Notes under the pieces: generated by a model
Databases searched by the model: none
Told to the model about the DNA's origin: nothing
Seen by the model: the letters and a program-made list of their open reading frames with translations, nothing else
Origin: Halobacillus sp. Marseille-Q1614
Lineage (GTDB): Bacteria > Bacillota > Bacilli > Bacillales > Halobacillaceae
Direction of reading: 5' to 3'
Assembly (NCBI RefSeq): GCF_902809865.1
Contig: NZ_CADDWH010000001.1
Span: 1,612,001 to 1,676,000 of the forward strand
DNA length: 64,000 nucleotides
Shown: one piece after another, positions 38,781 through 46,520 of the stretch
Numbering within the stretch: the first letter of the stretch is position 1
How the letters are laid out: each line of letters starts with the position of its first letter
Made by a program: the position numbers and the translations under genes

Positions 38781-39686
38781 TTAGCTGACTTGCGCTTTTC
38801 CCTTAGATGGATACACTTGATAACCATCTGTTGTCGTTACTTTTCTGAATTCAGAAAGCAGGTGATTCGTTACTGCTCCCGGCTTCCCTTCTCCTACCTG
38901 ACGCTGGTCAACTTCTACAACAGCAATGACTTCAGCTGCTGTTCCTGTTAAAAATACTTCATCTGCGACATAGACATCATGTCTTGTAAACGGCTCCTGC
39001 TTGACGTCATAACCGTGTTCCTGAGCCAAATCGATAATAGCGTTTCGGGTAATTCCTTCTAAAGCTCCTAAATAAACAGGAGGTGTATAAATCGTTCCAT
39101 TTTTCACGATAAAAATGTTGTCTGCTGATCCTTCAGTTACATAGCCTTGATCATTTAACATAAGAGCTTCATCTACGCCTGCCTGGTTTGCTTCCAGTTT
39201 CACTAAGATATTATTTAAATAGTTTAATGATTTGACTTGCGGAGGCAGAACATCCGGCCGGTTTCTGCGGCTTGATACAGATGCTAAGCGTACTCCGCGT
39301 TCATATAACTCTTTAGGAAATAAAGCAAGTGCTTCAGCAATGACAACCACACGCGGACTTGAACAGCTGGCAGGATCTAACCCGAGATTTCCAGTACCTC
39401 GTGAAACAACGACACGAATATAAGCCGTTTCCAGCTGGTTTTTGCGGACTGTTTCAGCAATAATCTGCTCCAATTCCTCCTTTTCATATGGAATATGAAG
39501 CATGATTGACTTGGCTGAGTCATAGAGGCGTTTTAAGTGTTCATCGAGCTTAAAGATGTTGCCTTCATAAACGCGAATGCCTTCAAACACCCCGTCACCA
39601 TATAAGAAACCATGGTCATAGACGCTGACGACAGCCTCATTTTTATCCACGAATTCTCCGCTTAAATAAATCCACTGGTTGCTCAT
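38781..39686 (-). CDS. ilvE: branched-chain amino acid aminotransferase
   Basis: This 301-residue class IV PLP aminotransferase has VYDHGFLYGDGVFEGIRVYEG (its first part at about residues 22-35), the Schiff-base Lys in PQVKSLNYLNNILVK (about 155) and EGSADNIFIVKNG. It performs the last step of leucine, isoleucine and valine synthesis. Here it is the first gene after the regulated promoter and upstream of the T-box, so it can be expressed even when the T-box terminates. AAAGGAGTG precedes the ATG. Confidence 0.93.
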   Translation of the reverse strand: MSNQWIYLSGEFVDKNEAVVSVYDHGFLYGDGVFEGIRVYEGNIFKLDEHLKRLYDSAKSIMLHIPYEKEELEQIIAETVRKNQLETAYIRVVVSRGTGNLGLDPASCSSPRVVVIAEALALFPKELYERGVRLASVSSRRNRPDVLPPQVKSLNYLNNILVKLEANQAGVDEALMLNDQGYVTEGSADNIFIVKNGTIYTPPVYLGALEGITRNAIIDLAQEHGYDVKQEPFTRHDVYVADEVFLTGTAAEVIAVVEVDQRQVGEGKPGAVTNHLLSEFRKVTTTDGYQVYPSKGKAQVS

Positions 39687-39743
39687 TTAAAGCACTCCTT
39701 TCTCTTTAAATTTTGGTTTTCGATAAAATATTAAGGTTTGGGT

Positions 39744-39778
39744 GACCTTGTGCAGGCATGCACTCCTGCACATTGGTC
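39744..39778 (-). promoter_or_regulatory. hairpin-forming inverted repeat in the ilvE leader
   Basis: GTGCAGG and CCTGCAC arms, flanked by GACC and GGTC, surround an eight-base centre. It lies within the roughly 160-base untranslated leader between the predicted promoter and ilvE. No T-tract follows, so it is not a simple terminator; it may be an RNA structure or a protein operator. Confidence 0.45.
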
Positions 39779-39853
39779 AAAAAGGTCTATCTTCCACATG
39801 AATCAACTTTCGCAGCCATTAGTTTGGAGAAGCGTTTTAGTTGATTGAGGACT

Positions 39854-39882
39854 ACTTTAACGCCATTTTCAGAAAAGGTCAA
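39854..39882 (-). promoter_or_regulatory. predicted sigma-A promoter of the ilv-leu operon
   Basis: On the minus strand TTGACC and TAAAGT are separated by exactly 17 bases. The predicted transcription start is near 39847. Confidence 0.7.
39864..39878. promoter_or_regulatory. CodY-box-like site inside the ilv-leu promoter
   Basis: CATTTTCAGAAAAGG matches AATTTTCWGAAAATT at 12 of 15 positions and lies between the -35 and -10 elements, where CodY would block RNA polymerase. Confidence 0.5.
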
Positions 39883-39895
39883 CAGGTTTTTCGTA

Positions 39896-39910
39896 AATTT
39901 TCTGACTAAT
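39896..39910. promoter_or_regulatory. second CodY-box-like site upstream of the ilv-leu promoter
   Basis: AATTTTCTGACTAAT matches the CodY consensus at 12 of 15 positions, about 15 bases upstream of the -35. Confidence 0.45.
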
Positions 39911-39929
39911 TTGATTATTAAGTTAATTT

Positions 39930-39943
39930 GGTAAGCGTTTTCA
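39930..39943. promoter_or_regulatory. cre-like (CcpA) site upstream of the ilv-leu promoter
   Basis: GGTAAGCGTTTTCA matches the cre consensus TGWAARCGNTTNCA at all but the first position. It lies roughly 90 bases upstream of the predicted start, similar to the activating cre of the B. subtilis ilv-leu operon. Confidence 0.6.
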
Positions 39944-40105
39944 TTCATGAGGCTATTGGGATCAGACGTGTTTTCTAATTTTTGTTTTTTTCTTTTTTAT
40001 CTGAAAACTGAACGGGAAATGTTCTCAAAAACGCAATAAATCGCCTCTTTAGAGCCGATTTTCATCACACTGTCGAATGGGCTTATTATGTATTTTTTTG
40101 TACAA

Positions 40106-40133
40106 AAACCCTGTTGAAAATTCAACAGGGTTT
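40106..40133 (-). terminator. terminator downstream of the PH-domain gene
   Basis: A 13-bp stem (AAACCCTGTTGAA and complement) with a two-base loop is followed on the minus strand by TTTTTG-type sequence. It lies 170 bases after the PH-domain gene; the 40134-40300 gap between them shows no other feature. Confidence 0.7.
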
Positions 40134-40300
40134 GACTTAATCTCTATTTTAATTTTTAGCTATGTTGATATTCTATTAAAAACCTTCTCTTATCGAGACT
40201 TTTCTTTTTGCGAACACTACTTTTGCTAGAAGAAAGGGAAAGGTATTCCCGCCCACGGGGTCTGCCTAAAAACTAAAGCTTAGGAGTAAAGCTCAATTTT

Positions 40301-40678
40301 TTACTTGAGAACATATTTAGCGAGCATTCTCTGCACTTCCTCAATCGGACTGTCTTTCTTAAAGAGCTTCTGGATCGGTGCCGATTGCCCGGACAGCCAA
40401 ATTTTCAATTCAGATTCAAGGTCAAAGCTGCCGGCAGTTTCCGTGCTGAAGTGAGTAATACTATTATAAGGAATCGAGTGGTATTCTACTTTCTTCCCAG
40501 TCATCCCTTGCTTATCTACTAAAATAAGTCGTTTGTTTGTAAAAATAAAAGAGTCTCTTAACACTTTATATCCGCTTTCTACCTTTTCCTCTTCAATAAG
40601 AACTCCTTCAAGTTCTTTGCCAAGTTTCTCTTCATCTACTTTACTGGCGTTACCCATTAGTCCATCGAGCAGTCCCAT
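40301..40678 (-). CDS. PH-domain (bPH) protein, YvbH-like
   Basis: The protein is a small bacterial pleckstrin-homology domain, with SFIFTNKRLILVDKQG (about residues 44-59), YHSIPYNSITHFSTETAG and DLESELKIWLSGQ, as in YvbH and its relatives. These domains bind lipids or proteins at the membrane or cell surface, but no specific role is known. The ATG at 40678 has AAGGAGGA upstream; the extra eight residues from 40702 lack one. The 124-residue product stands alone, ending well before the terminator at 40106-40133. Confidence 0.82.
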   Translation of the reverse strand: MGLLDGLMGNASKVDEEKLGKELEGVLIEEEKVESGYKVLRDSFIFTNKRLILVDKQGMTGKKVEYHSIPYNSITHFSTETAGSFDLESELKIWLSGQSAPIQKLFKKDSPIEEVQRMLAKYVLK

Positions 40679-40894
40679 CGCTGTTCCTCCTTTTATACTC
40701 ATTTACACTTTTTTCTGATATGAATCGGAGAACTGCTGTCTTTCATGCTCTCCTCTTTTTATATTAATATAAGACTTTTCATATTGAGACCAGCTAACAG
40801 CATCCCTGTTGAACAGATCTTTATCTTTTTACCCACCGTATTCTTTACCCAAACGTTGGCCATCTGCTTTTTATTTTTCATTTTACTATTAATC

Positions 40895-40935
40895 GGGGGA
40901 ATGCGTCCGCTTTCCAGAACAGTTCCGCATCCCCC
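40895..40935. repeat. GC-rich inverted repeat in the 40679-40991 gap
   Basis: GGGGG-A-ATGCG (40895-40905) pairs with CGCATCCCCC (40926-40935) around a loop containing CCGCTTTCC, a word also present in the dispersed repeat at 44675-44770. No T-tract follows on either strand. Nothing else was found in this 313-base gap. Confidence 0.5.
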
Positions 40936-40991
40936 CCTTCTTACTTTCATAACTTTAGCCTGCTTCCGGCAGTTATATCAATATAAATAGG

Positions 40992-41867
40992 CTAGATCCC
41001 TCGATAAGGAAAATTCGTTATGCCTTTTACTGTAGTTTTTATTTTAAATACACCGCCTGCATAGGGATATTGGCTCAATTGTTCTTCATTCATGTCTTTT
41101 CTCGCTGTTGTAACATACAATTCATCTATGTTCTTACCGCCAAACGTACAGGAAGTCACATTCACAGCAGGCACCGAGATGAAATTAAGCTGCTCCCCTG
41201 TCTCTGGGTTCCAGCGCGAGACTCCACCGCCTGAATAATGGGCAATCCAAAGCATACCTTCAGTATCGATCGTCATGCCATCTGGAAAACCAACATCGTC
41301 CGGGAATGTAATCACAGGTATCGGGCTTGAAATTTCACCTGTTTTTAAGCAGTAATCATATTTCACAACTTTACCTGTTGGTGTATCAATAAAATACATG
41401 ATCTTATGATCAGGTGACCAGGTGATCCCATTTGAGATCCCAACATTGTCTATTTTTTTTCTGAGCTCGCCATTTACGTCAAGGCAGTACAAAGCGCCGG
41501 AAGTTTTGTTTTCTTCCGCATCCATTGTTCCAGCCCAAAATCGTCCATAGGGATCACATTTCCCGTCATTAAAACGATTTCCCGGCAGGTTTGATTCCGG
41601 GTCTTCGATCAGATGTAATGATTTTGAGTTCCAGTTCAGCTCATATAAGCCCGTCATTAAGGCGACAATCAGTCCGCCATTTTGCTTTAAAGCAGCCGCC
41701 CCCACATAGCTTTCAAGGGTAATTTCTTCCCGCTCTTTTGTTACTGTATCAAGACGATGGATTTTCTTTTCTAATATATCTACCCAGTAGAAATGCTGGT
41801 TCTCAGGGTCCCAGCACGGTCCTTCACCAAGAGTTGATTGACTGTTTACGACTAGTTCGGCATTCAT
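40992..41867 (-). CDS. SMP-30/gluconolactonase family protein
   Basis: The 291-residue protein is a six-bladed propeller of the SMP-30/LRE family. Conserved blocks are STLGEGPCWDPENQHFYWVD (residues about 10-29, with the metal-binding Glu), GNRFNDGKCDPYGRFWAGTM, NGITWSPDHKIMYFIDTP and FPDGMTIDTEGMLWIAHYSG. Such enzymes hydrolyse sugar lactones (gluconolactone and relatives) using a divalent metal. AAGGAG lies before the ATG. It is divergent from the S-box-controlled met genes and has no sugar genes next to it. Confidence 0.88.
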   Translation of the reverse strand: MNAELVVNSQSTLGEGPCWDPENQHFYWVDILEKKIHRLDTVTKEREEITLESYVGAAALKQNGGLIVALMTGLYELNWNSKSLHLIEDPESNLPGNRFNDGKCDPYGRFWAGTMDAEENKTSGALYCLDVNGELRKKIDNVGISNGITWSPDHKIMYFIDTPTGKVVKYDYCLKTGEISSPIPVITFPDDVGFPDGMTIDTEGMLWIAHYSGGGVSRWNPETGEQLNFISVPAVNVTSCTFGGKNIDELYVTTARKDMNEEQLSQYPYAGGVFKIKTTVKGITNFPYRGI

Positions 41868-41967
41868 AATATAAAAACTCCTTTTTATCTATCTCGTTAA
41901 CTACCTTCTATTTTTTCAGGAGGAAACCCTTTTTAATAAAAAAATTTTAAATATTGCAATTAAACCC

Positions 41968-41996
41968 TTGTAATATGTTCCGCAATCCTGTAAATT
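41968..41996 (+). promoter_or_regulatory. sigma-A promoter for the S-box/metIC transcript
   Basis: TTGTAA and TAAATT are separated by 17 bases, placing the start about 30 bases before the aptamer. Confidence 0.55.
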
Positions 41997-42034
41997 AGGT
42001 TGCAAGCAATTTTATCCAAATTAATTAAATAATT

Positions 42035-42145
42035 CTCTTATCAAGAGAGGCAGAGGGACTGGCCCGACGAAGCCTCAGCAACCACTGATTCGATTCAGTA
42101 CGGTGCTAACTCCAGCAAGTTGTTGAACAACTTGGAAGATAAGAA
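42035..42145 (+). ncRNA. SAM riboswitch (S-box) controlling metIC
   Basis: The S-box landmarks are present in order: CTCTTATCAAGAGAGGC, GAGGGACTGGCCCGACGAAG, CTCAGCAACC, GGTGCTAACTCC, and the closing GGAAGATAAG that pairs with CTTATC. High S-adenosylmethionine should stabilise the aptamer and allow the downstream terminator. Confidence 0.96.
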
Positions 42146-42164
42146 GGTGTATCCAACAGACGAA

Positions 42165-42200
42165 AGTCTTCTTCTTATCTACTAAGGAGAAGACTTTTTT
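42165..42200 (+). terminator. S-box terminator upstream of metI
   Basis: AGTCTTCT (42165-42172) pairs with AGAAGACT (42188-42195), followed by six T residues, as the expression platform of the SAM riboswitch. Confidence 0.88.
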
Positions 42201-42232
42201 TATTGACTTTGACTGAAAAAAGGAGAATCGCA

Positions 42233-43357
42233 ATGTGCGCTAGACAAACTGAAACGAAATTAGTCCATACAGGAAATAACAATAATGATCCATCCGGGGC
42301 GATCAATGCTCCCGTTCATTTATCAACCGCTTATGAACATCCTGGCATCGGCGAATCCACAGGATATGACTATACAAGAACTGGAAATCCAACGAGAAGC
42401 CTTTTAGAGAATTCGATTGCCGATTTGGAACACGGTCACGCAGGGTTTGCCTTCAGTTCAGGGATGGCTGCTATTCAAGGAGCTTTATCCCTTTTTAAAT
42501 CAGGAGATGAAATCGTCGTCTCTGAGGACTTATACGGGGGAAGCTACCGGTTATTTGAATATTTATCAAGACAGTACGGGTTAAAATTTCACTACTGTGA
42601 CAGTCAGAAGCTAAATGATATTGAACACTACATAACGGACCGGACAAAGGCCCTTTATGTAGAAACGCCGACCAACCCTCTGATGCACTTAGCAGACATA
42701 AAAGAAATCTCAGGGATCGCAAAGAAATATGGATGCCTGCTGATCGTAGATAATACGCTTTACACGCCATATCTTCAGCAGCCATTATCAGAAGGAGCGG
42801 ACATCGTGATTCACAGTGCCACAAAATACTTAGGCGGCCATAATGACGTTCTCGCCGGTTTAGTCGTTGGAAAAGATCCTGATATCTGTGAACAGCTTGG
42901 ATTTTACCAAAACACTTCAGGAGGTGTTCTTTCTCCCTTTGATTCGTGGCTGCTTATGCGAGGGATGAAGACATTAGCGTTAAGAATGAGGCAGCATGAA
43001 TTGAATGCCAAGGAGGTTGTGGAGTATCTACACAATCATCCGGAAGTCACTCACGTGTTCTATCCAGGAAAAGGCGGGATGCTCTCCTTTCGTTTAAGTG
43101 CCGAACATTGTATCGATCCGTTTCTTAGAAGCTTATCTGTCATAACATTTGCCGAAAGCTTAGGAGGAGTAGAAAGCTTCATTACGTATCCCGCAACACA
43201 AACACACGCCGACATCCCAGAAGAAAAACGGCATTCCTACGGTGTATGTAACCGGCTGCTGCGCTTTTCAGTCGGTATTGAGCACCCGGAAGATTTAAAA
43301 GCAGACCTAGAGCAGGCCCTGTCACACCTACAAAAGGAGGAAGTATATTATGACTAA
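42233..43357 (+). CDS. metI: cystathionine gamma-synthase / O-acetylhomoserine thiolyase
   Basis: The 374-residue PLP enzyme of the Cys/Met metabolism family has YDYTRTGNPTRSLLE (about residues 46-60), the FAFSSGMAAIQG block and the Schiff-base lysine in HSATKYLGGHNDV. It matches B. subtilis MetI in length and context, making cystathionine or homocysteine from activated homoserine. The ATG at 42233 follows AAAGGAGA; an earlier TTG at 42203 lies inside the terminator and is rejected. Controlled by the S-box, and overlaps metC by eight bases. Confidence 0.93.
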   Translation: MCARQTETKLVHTGNNNNDPSGAINAPVHLSTAYEHPGIGESTGYDYTRTGNPTRSLLENSIADLEHGHAGFAFSSGMAAIQGALSLFKSGDEIVVSEDLYGGSYRLFEYLSRQYGLKFHYCDSQKLNDIEHYITDRTKALYVETPTNPLMHLADIKEISGIAKKYGCLLIVDNTLYTPYLQQPLSEGADIVIHSATKYLGGHNDVLAGLVVGKDPDICEQLGFYQNTSGGVLSPFDSWLLMRGMKTLALRMRQHELNAKEVVEYLHNHPEVTHVFYPGKGGMLSFRLSAEHCIDPFLRSLSVITFAESLGGVESFITYPATQTHADIPEEKRHSYGVCNRLLRFSVGIEHPEDLKADLEQALSHLQKEEVYYD

Positions 43358-44528
43358 GCCACATACGTTCCAAACGAGGTTATTGCATAACGACCATAAA
43401 TTTGATCCGGCAACTGGTGCGGTGAGCGTGCCCATTCAGCAGGCATCGACTTTTCACCAGGCTGACTTCGACAACCCAGGCCAGTATGACTACAGCCGAT
43501 CCGGAAACCCGACGCGTGAGGCTTTAGAAGATACAATTGCCCAACTGGAAGGCGGAGAAAGAGGATTTGCTTTCGCTTCTGGAATGGCGGCAATCTCTAC
43601 GGCGTTTATGCTTTTATCAAAAGGTGACCATGTTGTCATCTCTGAAGATGTGTATGGCGGCACCTTCCGCATGATCCATGACGTACTTACCCGCTTTGGC
43701 ATTGACCATACCTTTGTAGATATGACCGATCTGCATGCTGTAGCTACGGCGATACAGCCTAATACACAAGTGCTTTATATTGAAACACCTTCTAATCCGC
43801 TCTTAAATATTACCGATATTCAGGCGGTTACAAAGCTTGCTAAAGCCAACGGCTGTCTAACATTTGTTGATAACACATTTATGACACCGGCCCTGCAGCG
43901 TCCGCTTGAACTCGGTGCCGATCTTGTGCTTCATAGTGCTACTAAATTTATTGCCGGACATAGTGACGTTGTCGCAGGATTAGCGGTTACAGATAAGAAG
44001 GAAATTGCAGACCAGCTCTCCTTTTTACAAAATGCGTTCGGATCAATTCTTGGAGCCCACGACTGCTGGCTCGTCCTAAGAGGGTTAAAAACACTCGACT
44101 GCCGGCTCAAGCAGTCATCGGAATCCGCCGATAAAATTGCGAACTTTTTATCCGCACACCCGTTTGTTGAAGAAGTCTATTACCCGGGCTTCCGCACTCA
44201 TCCCGGCGCATCGATTCATTCTTATCAGGCGAGCGGTGCCGGTGCCGTGCTTTCCTTTAAGTTAAAAAATGCCGAAGAAGTAAAAGCGTTCAGCCAGAAT
44301 GTCGAGCTCCCGGTATTTGCCGTCAGCCTGGGTGCCGTCGAATCAATCCTGTCCTACCCTGCGACGATGTCTCATGCTTCTATGCCTAAAGAAGAAAGAG
44401 AGAAGCGAGGGATTACTGACGGACTGCTGAGACTATCTGTTGGATTAGAGAGCCCCGAAGACTTGATCCGTGATTTTGAGAAGGCCCTAAACAGCTTGCG
44501 CGTCCCCCTTCAAAAGGTTGGATTATAA
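43350..44528 (+). CDS. metC: cystathionine beta-lyase
   Basis: The 392-residue paralog of MetI has YDYSRSGNPTREALE, FAFASGMAAISTAF and the PLP lysine in HSATKFIAGHSDVVAG. In the metIC arrangement it splits cystathionine to homocysteine, pyruvate and ammonia. The ATG overlaps the end of metI and is preceded by AGGAGG inside metI, so translation is coupled. The pair completes transsulfuration from cysteine to homocysteine under SAM control. Confidence 0.93.
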   Translation: MTKPHTFQTRLLHNDHKFDPATGAVSVPIQQASTFHQADFDNPGQYDYSRSGNPTREALEDTIAQLEGGERGFAFASGMAAISTAFMLLSKGDHVVISEDVYGGTFRMIHDVLTRFGIDHTFVDMTDLHAVATAIQPNTQVLYIETPSNPLLNITDIQAVTKLAKANGCLTFVDNTFMTPALQRPLELGADLVLHSATKFIAGHSDVVAGLAVTDKKEIADQLSFLQNAFGSILGAHDCWLVLRGLKTLDCRLKQSSESADKIANFLSAHPFVEEVYYPGFRTHPGASIHSYQASGAGAVLSFKLKNAEEVKAFSQNVELPVFAVSLGAVESILSYPATMSHASMPKEEREKRGITDGLLRLSVGLESPEDLIRDFEKALNSLRVPLQKVGL

Positions 44529-44567
44529 GCATTTTGGCGGTGTTGTTGATATTTACGTTAAAAAAAT

Positions 44568-44595
44568 AAGCAGCTTCCAAATTAGGAAATTGCTT
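44568..44595. terminator. hairpin downstream of metC, weak terminator
   Basis: AAGCAGCTTCC and GGAAATTGCTT form an imperfect stem. A seven-base run of A/T favours function on the minus strand, but it also lies where metC transcription should stop. Confidence 0.45.
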
Positions 44596-44674
44596 TCAGC
44601 TTGTAGAGAAACCTCGTGCTTTTTAAACGACCGACTTCCTTTCAAAGGATAATATGCAGCGGAGGGCTCCGTGA

Positions 44675-44770
44675 AACGGATCGCTTTCCATGGGCGTACG
44701 GTGAGCTTCCTTAAGGCTTCGCCTTTTAAGGATCTCACTCTGTACGTTCCTCCCATAGGAGATTCCCGTT
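44675..44770 (-). repeat. dispersed Bacillaceae palindromic repeat, copy B (inverted)
   Basis: Read on the minus strand it begins CTCCTATGGGAGG and ends CCATGGAAAGCGATCCG, matching the ends of copy C at 44934-45065 in opposite orientation. It is rich in internal self-complementarity (TTCCTTAAGG, TAAGGATC). No coding potential is apparent. Confidence 0.6.
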
Positions 44771-44933
44771 TCCCTTCGCCCCTATCTTCATAAGTTTTTC
44801 TTTCTCGTTCTATTAGCTCTCTTCCCGGGGGCTACACTCTTAAGGATACAAAGTACCTAATGAAAGGTTAGCTGATTCCTCTTCTCGAATGAGGAAGATT
44901 CCATTCACCTTTTTCCTTGTAATGGGAAGGGAA

Positions 44934-45065
44934 CAAGCGAGACTCCTACGGGATGTGCAAGACTGGCAAGACCCCACAGGGCTTAAAAGCCCGAGGAGGC
45001 TTGCCGGCTTCCCCGTGGAAAGCGAGGGGGTTCCCGACCCATTCGTCCCCTTTTATGGCCAATGG
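44934..45065 (+). repeat. dispersed Bacillaceae palindromic repeat, copy C
   Basis: Contains GCGAGACTCCTACGGGA, GACTGGCAAGACCCCACAG, GAGGAGGCTTGCCGG and CCGTGGAAAGCGAGG. It is related to copy A (13295-13380) and, inverted, to copy B. Together with hairpins it fills the 675-base gap between metC and the lipoprotein gene. A small inverted repeat, GAAACTTCC/GGAAGTTTC, lies at 45142-45165. Confidence 0.65.
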
Positions 45066-45204
45066 AATCCTGCCTGCCACGCTAGGCTTTAACAGGAAAC
45101 TCCATGAGAAAAACTGTTGAGACTTTCTTGACATACTGTGAGAAACTTCCAATTCAGGAAGTTTCTTTCCTGTTTCATTAGATTCCCCTTTAATGGAATA
45201 AGAA

Positions 45205-45660
45205 TTAACCTTCTTTCTCTTGTACTTGAACATAGACAGACCCATGTAAAGTGTCGTTAACATAAGCATCCAACCTCCACATTCCACTCTTAGGTAACGA
45301 CATAATTGACGGGGATGAAGCATCTGCACCATTATGCTCGCCAACGCTTAATGGTACATCTTCTAGAACGATCATTTTATTTCCAGATTCATTGTGGGTT
45401 CCAACAACCTTTAAATCCCCTTCTAACTCCTCTTCACTCCCCCAAAAATGCCACATATACTTTTGTTTTTTATCTGGATAGAATCGAGTAACTTCCCCAC
45501 CATCATAAATAAAACCTAATTGACCTTCTTCTCCGAGCATTTTATAAGAGCCTGATTCGAAAATATCACTTTCCAGCCATTTCTCCCCAAAACACCCCGT
45601 CAGGAGTACAGTGGATAGTGCCAGTATTAAAAACAGCAATCGAACATAACTTTTGTTCAC
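45205..45660 (-). CDS. lipoprotein, DUF4871-like (YhfM-like)
   Basis: The 151-residue precursor has a signal peptide with lipobox LLTGC (Cys near residue 23), then a beta-rich domain ending GMWRLDAYVNDTLHGSVYVQV, which resembles the C-terminus of DUF4871/YhfM-type Bacillus lipoproteins. It is expected on the outer face of the membrane; its function is unknown. The start is GTG with AGGAGG five bases upstream. It is AT-richer than most of the window and lies next to dispersed repeats, so it may be accessory. Confidence 0.7.
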   Translation of the reverse strand: MNKSYVRLLFLILALSTVLLTGCFGEKWLESDIFESGSYKMLGEEGQLGFIYDGGEVTRFYPDKKQKYMWHFWGSEEELEGDLKVVGTHNESGNKMIVLEDVPLSVGEHNGADASSPSIMSLPKSGMWRLDAYVNDTLHGSVYVQVQEKEG

Positions 45661-45773
45661 AAAACCCTCCTAAAAAATTGAATTTTCAATAAGTTATTAT
45701 CCAATTATTTCAAAATACAATACTTAAATCAATGATTGCTTTCCAAGGATTCAAGTCGGTCTCTCGATCTGAA

Positions 45774-46259
45774 TTACAAAATGGAATCGTATAACACTAC
45801 TCGAACATCATAAGGTTTTTCAGGTTGGTTTTCTTTTTGATATAATTCCAAGTTCCAACTTTTATTGGAACGTGTGTACCCTTTTTCTCCAATCCATTGA
45901 TGTAATTTCTCATAACTATTTCTTATTTGATCATTTGGACCCTTATGTAAAATTGCAGCATATCTATGTGGTGGAATTGTTAAGGTGGTCATATTTTCTG
46001 GTATATCTTTATATTCACTTACTTGAACACCAATCCAATAACCATCTTCCTCGGGTGACGATTCCTCAACAACAAACGCTCCAATTTGTTGACCTGGGTT
46101 TAAAATATTATTAATTTCTTCTATTCTTTCTTTTAGTACTTTTGCAGCTCTTGGGATTTCTTCAATGTATTTTTCGCCGGCACAAACTACTCTGAACCCC
46201 ACAAGTTTCACTTCACCTAAGTCTTTAATAAATTTTTCACTTGTAACTTCCTGATTCAT
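45774..46259 (-). CDS. GyrI-like small-molecule-binding protein
   Basis: The 161-residue protein matches the GyrI-like/AraC effector-binding fold: KLVGFRVVCAGEKY at residues about 18-31, a central helix, then GYWIGVQVSEYKDIPENM and RYAAILHKGPNDQI with the typical conserved Gly-Pro, and a C-terminal DVRVVLYDSIL strand. Standalone members bind small hydrophobic or cationic ligands. AAGGAG precedes the ATG. The gene is AT-rich and isolated, 114 bases upstream of the lipoprotein gene on the same strand. Confidence 0.8.
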   Translation of the reverse strand: MNQEVTSEKFIKDLGEVKLVGFRVVCAGEKYIEEIPRAAKVLKERIEEINNILNPGQQIGAFVVEESSPEEDGYWIGVQVSEYKDIPENMTTLTIPPHRYAAILHKGPNDQIRNSYEKLHQWIGEKGYTRSNKSWNLELYQKENQPEKPYDVRVVLYDSIL

Positions 46260-46473
46260 GTGTCAAACTCCTTAAATGGATTTTACTTACATAACTAGAA
46301 TTCAACATCAAATGCAAGATCCCTTCATTCTTAATAGAAGTATTAATTTTTACTTTACCCCCACCGCCCCATAAAATAAAATTAGGGAAATTTCATTATA
46401 AATGCCTTATCATAAATGAATACAGTTAAGACAAGTAATTATAAATCTATAGATGATCACAAATATCAACTAT

Positions 46474-46514
46474 AAAAAAACCCGGACGCTCTCAGCAAGA
46501 GATTGTCCGGGTTT
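46474..46514 (-). terminator. terminator after the nhaC-type gene
   Basis: AACCCGGAC and GTCCGGGTT arms form a strong stem around a 17-base loop, with a T-tract on the minus strand. The rest of the 46260-46473 gap shows no feature. Confidence 0.9.
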
Positions 46515-46520
46515 TATTTA

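Noticed and set aside
40745-40990. Open frames on both strands in the 40679-40991 gap
   Set aside because: No ribosome binding sites, low complexity and a GC-rich hairpin inside; nothing recognisable.
44675-45065. Inverted pair of repeats as ends of an insertion sequence
   Set aside because: Only about 160 bases lie between them, no transposase frame is present and no target-site duplication was recognised.
44889-45092. Open frame across the dispersed repeat
   Set aside because: It is the repeat itself read in one frame; related copies do not keep the frame open in the same way.
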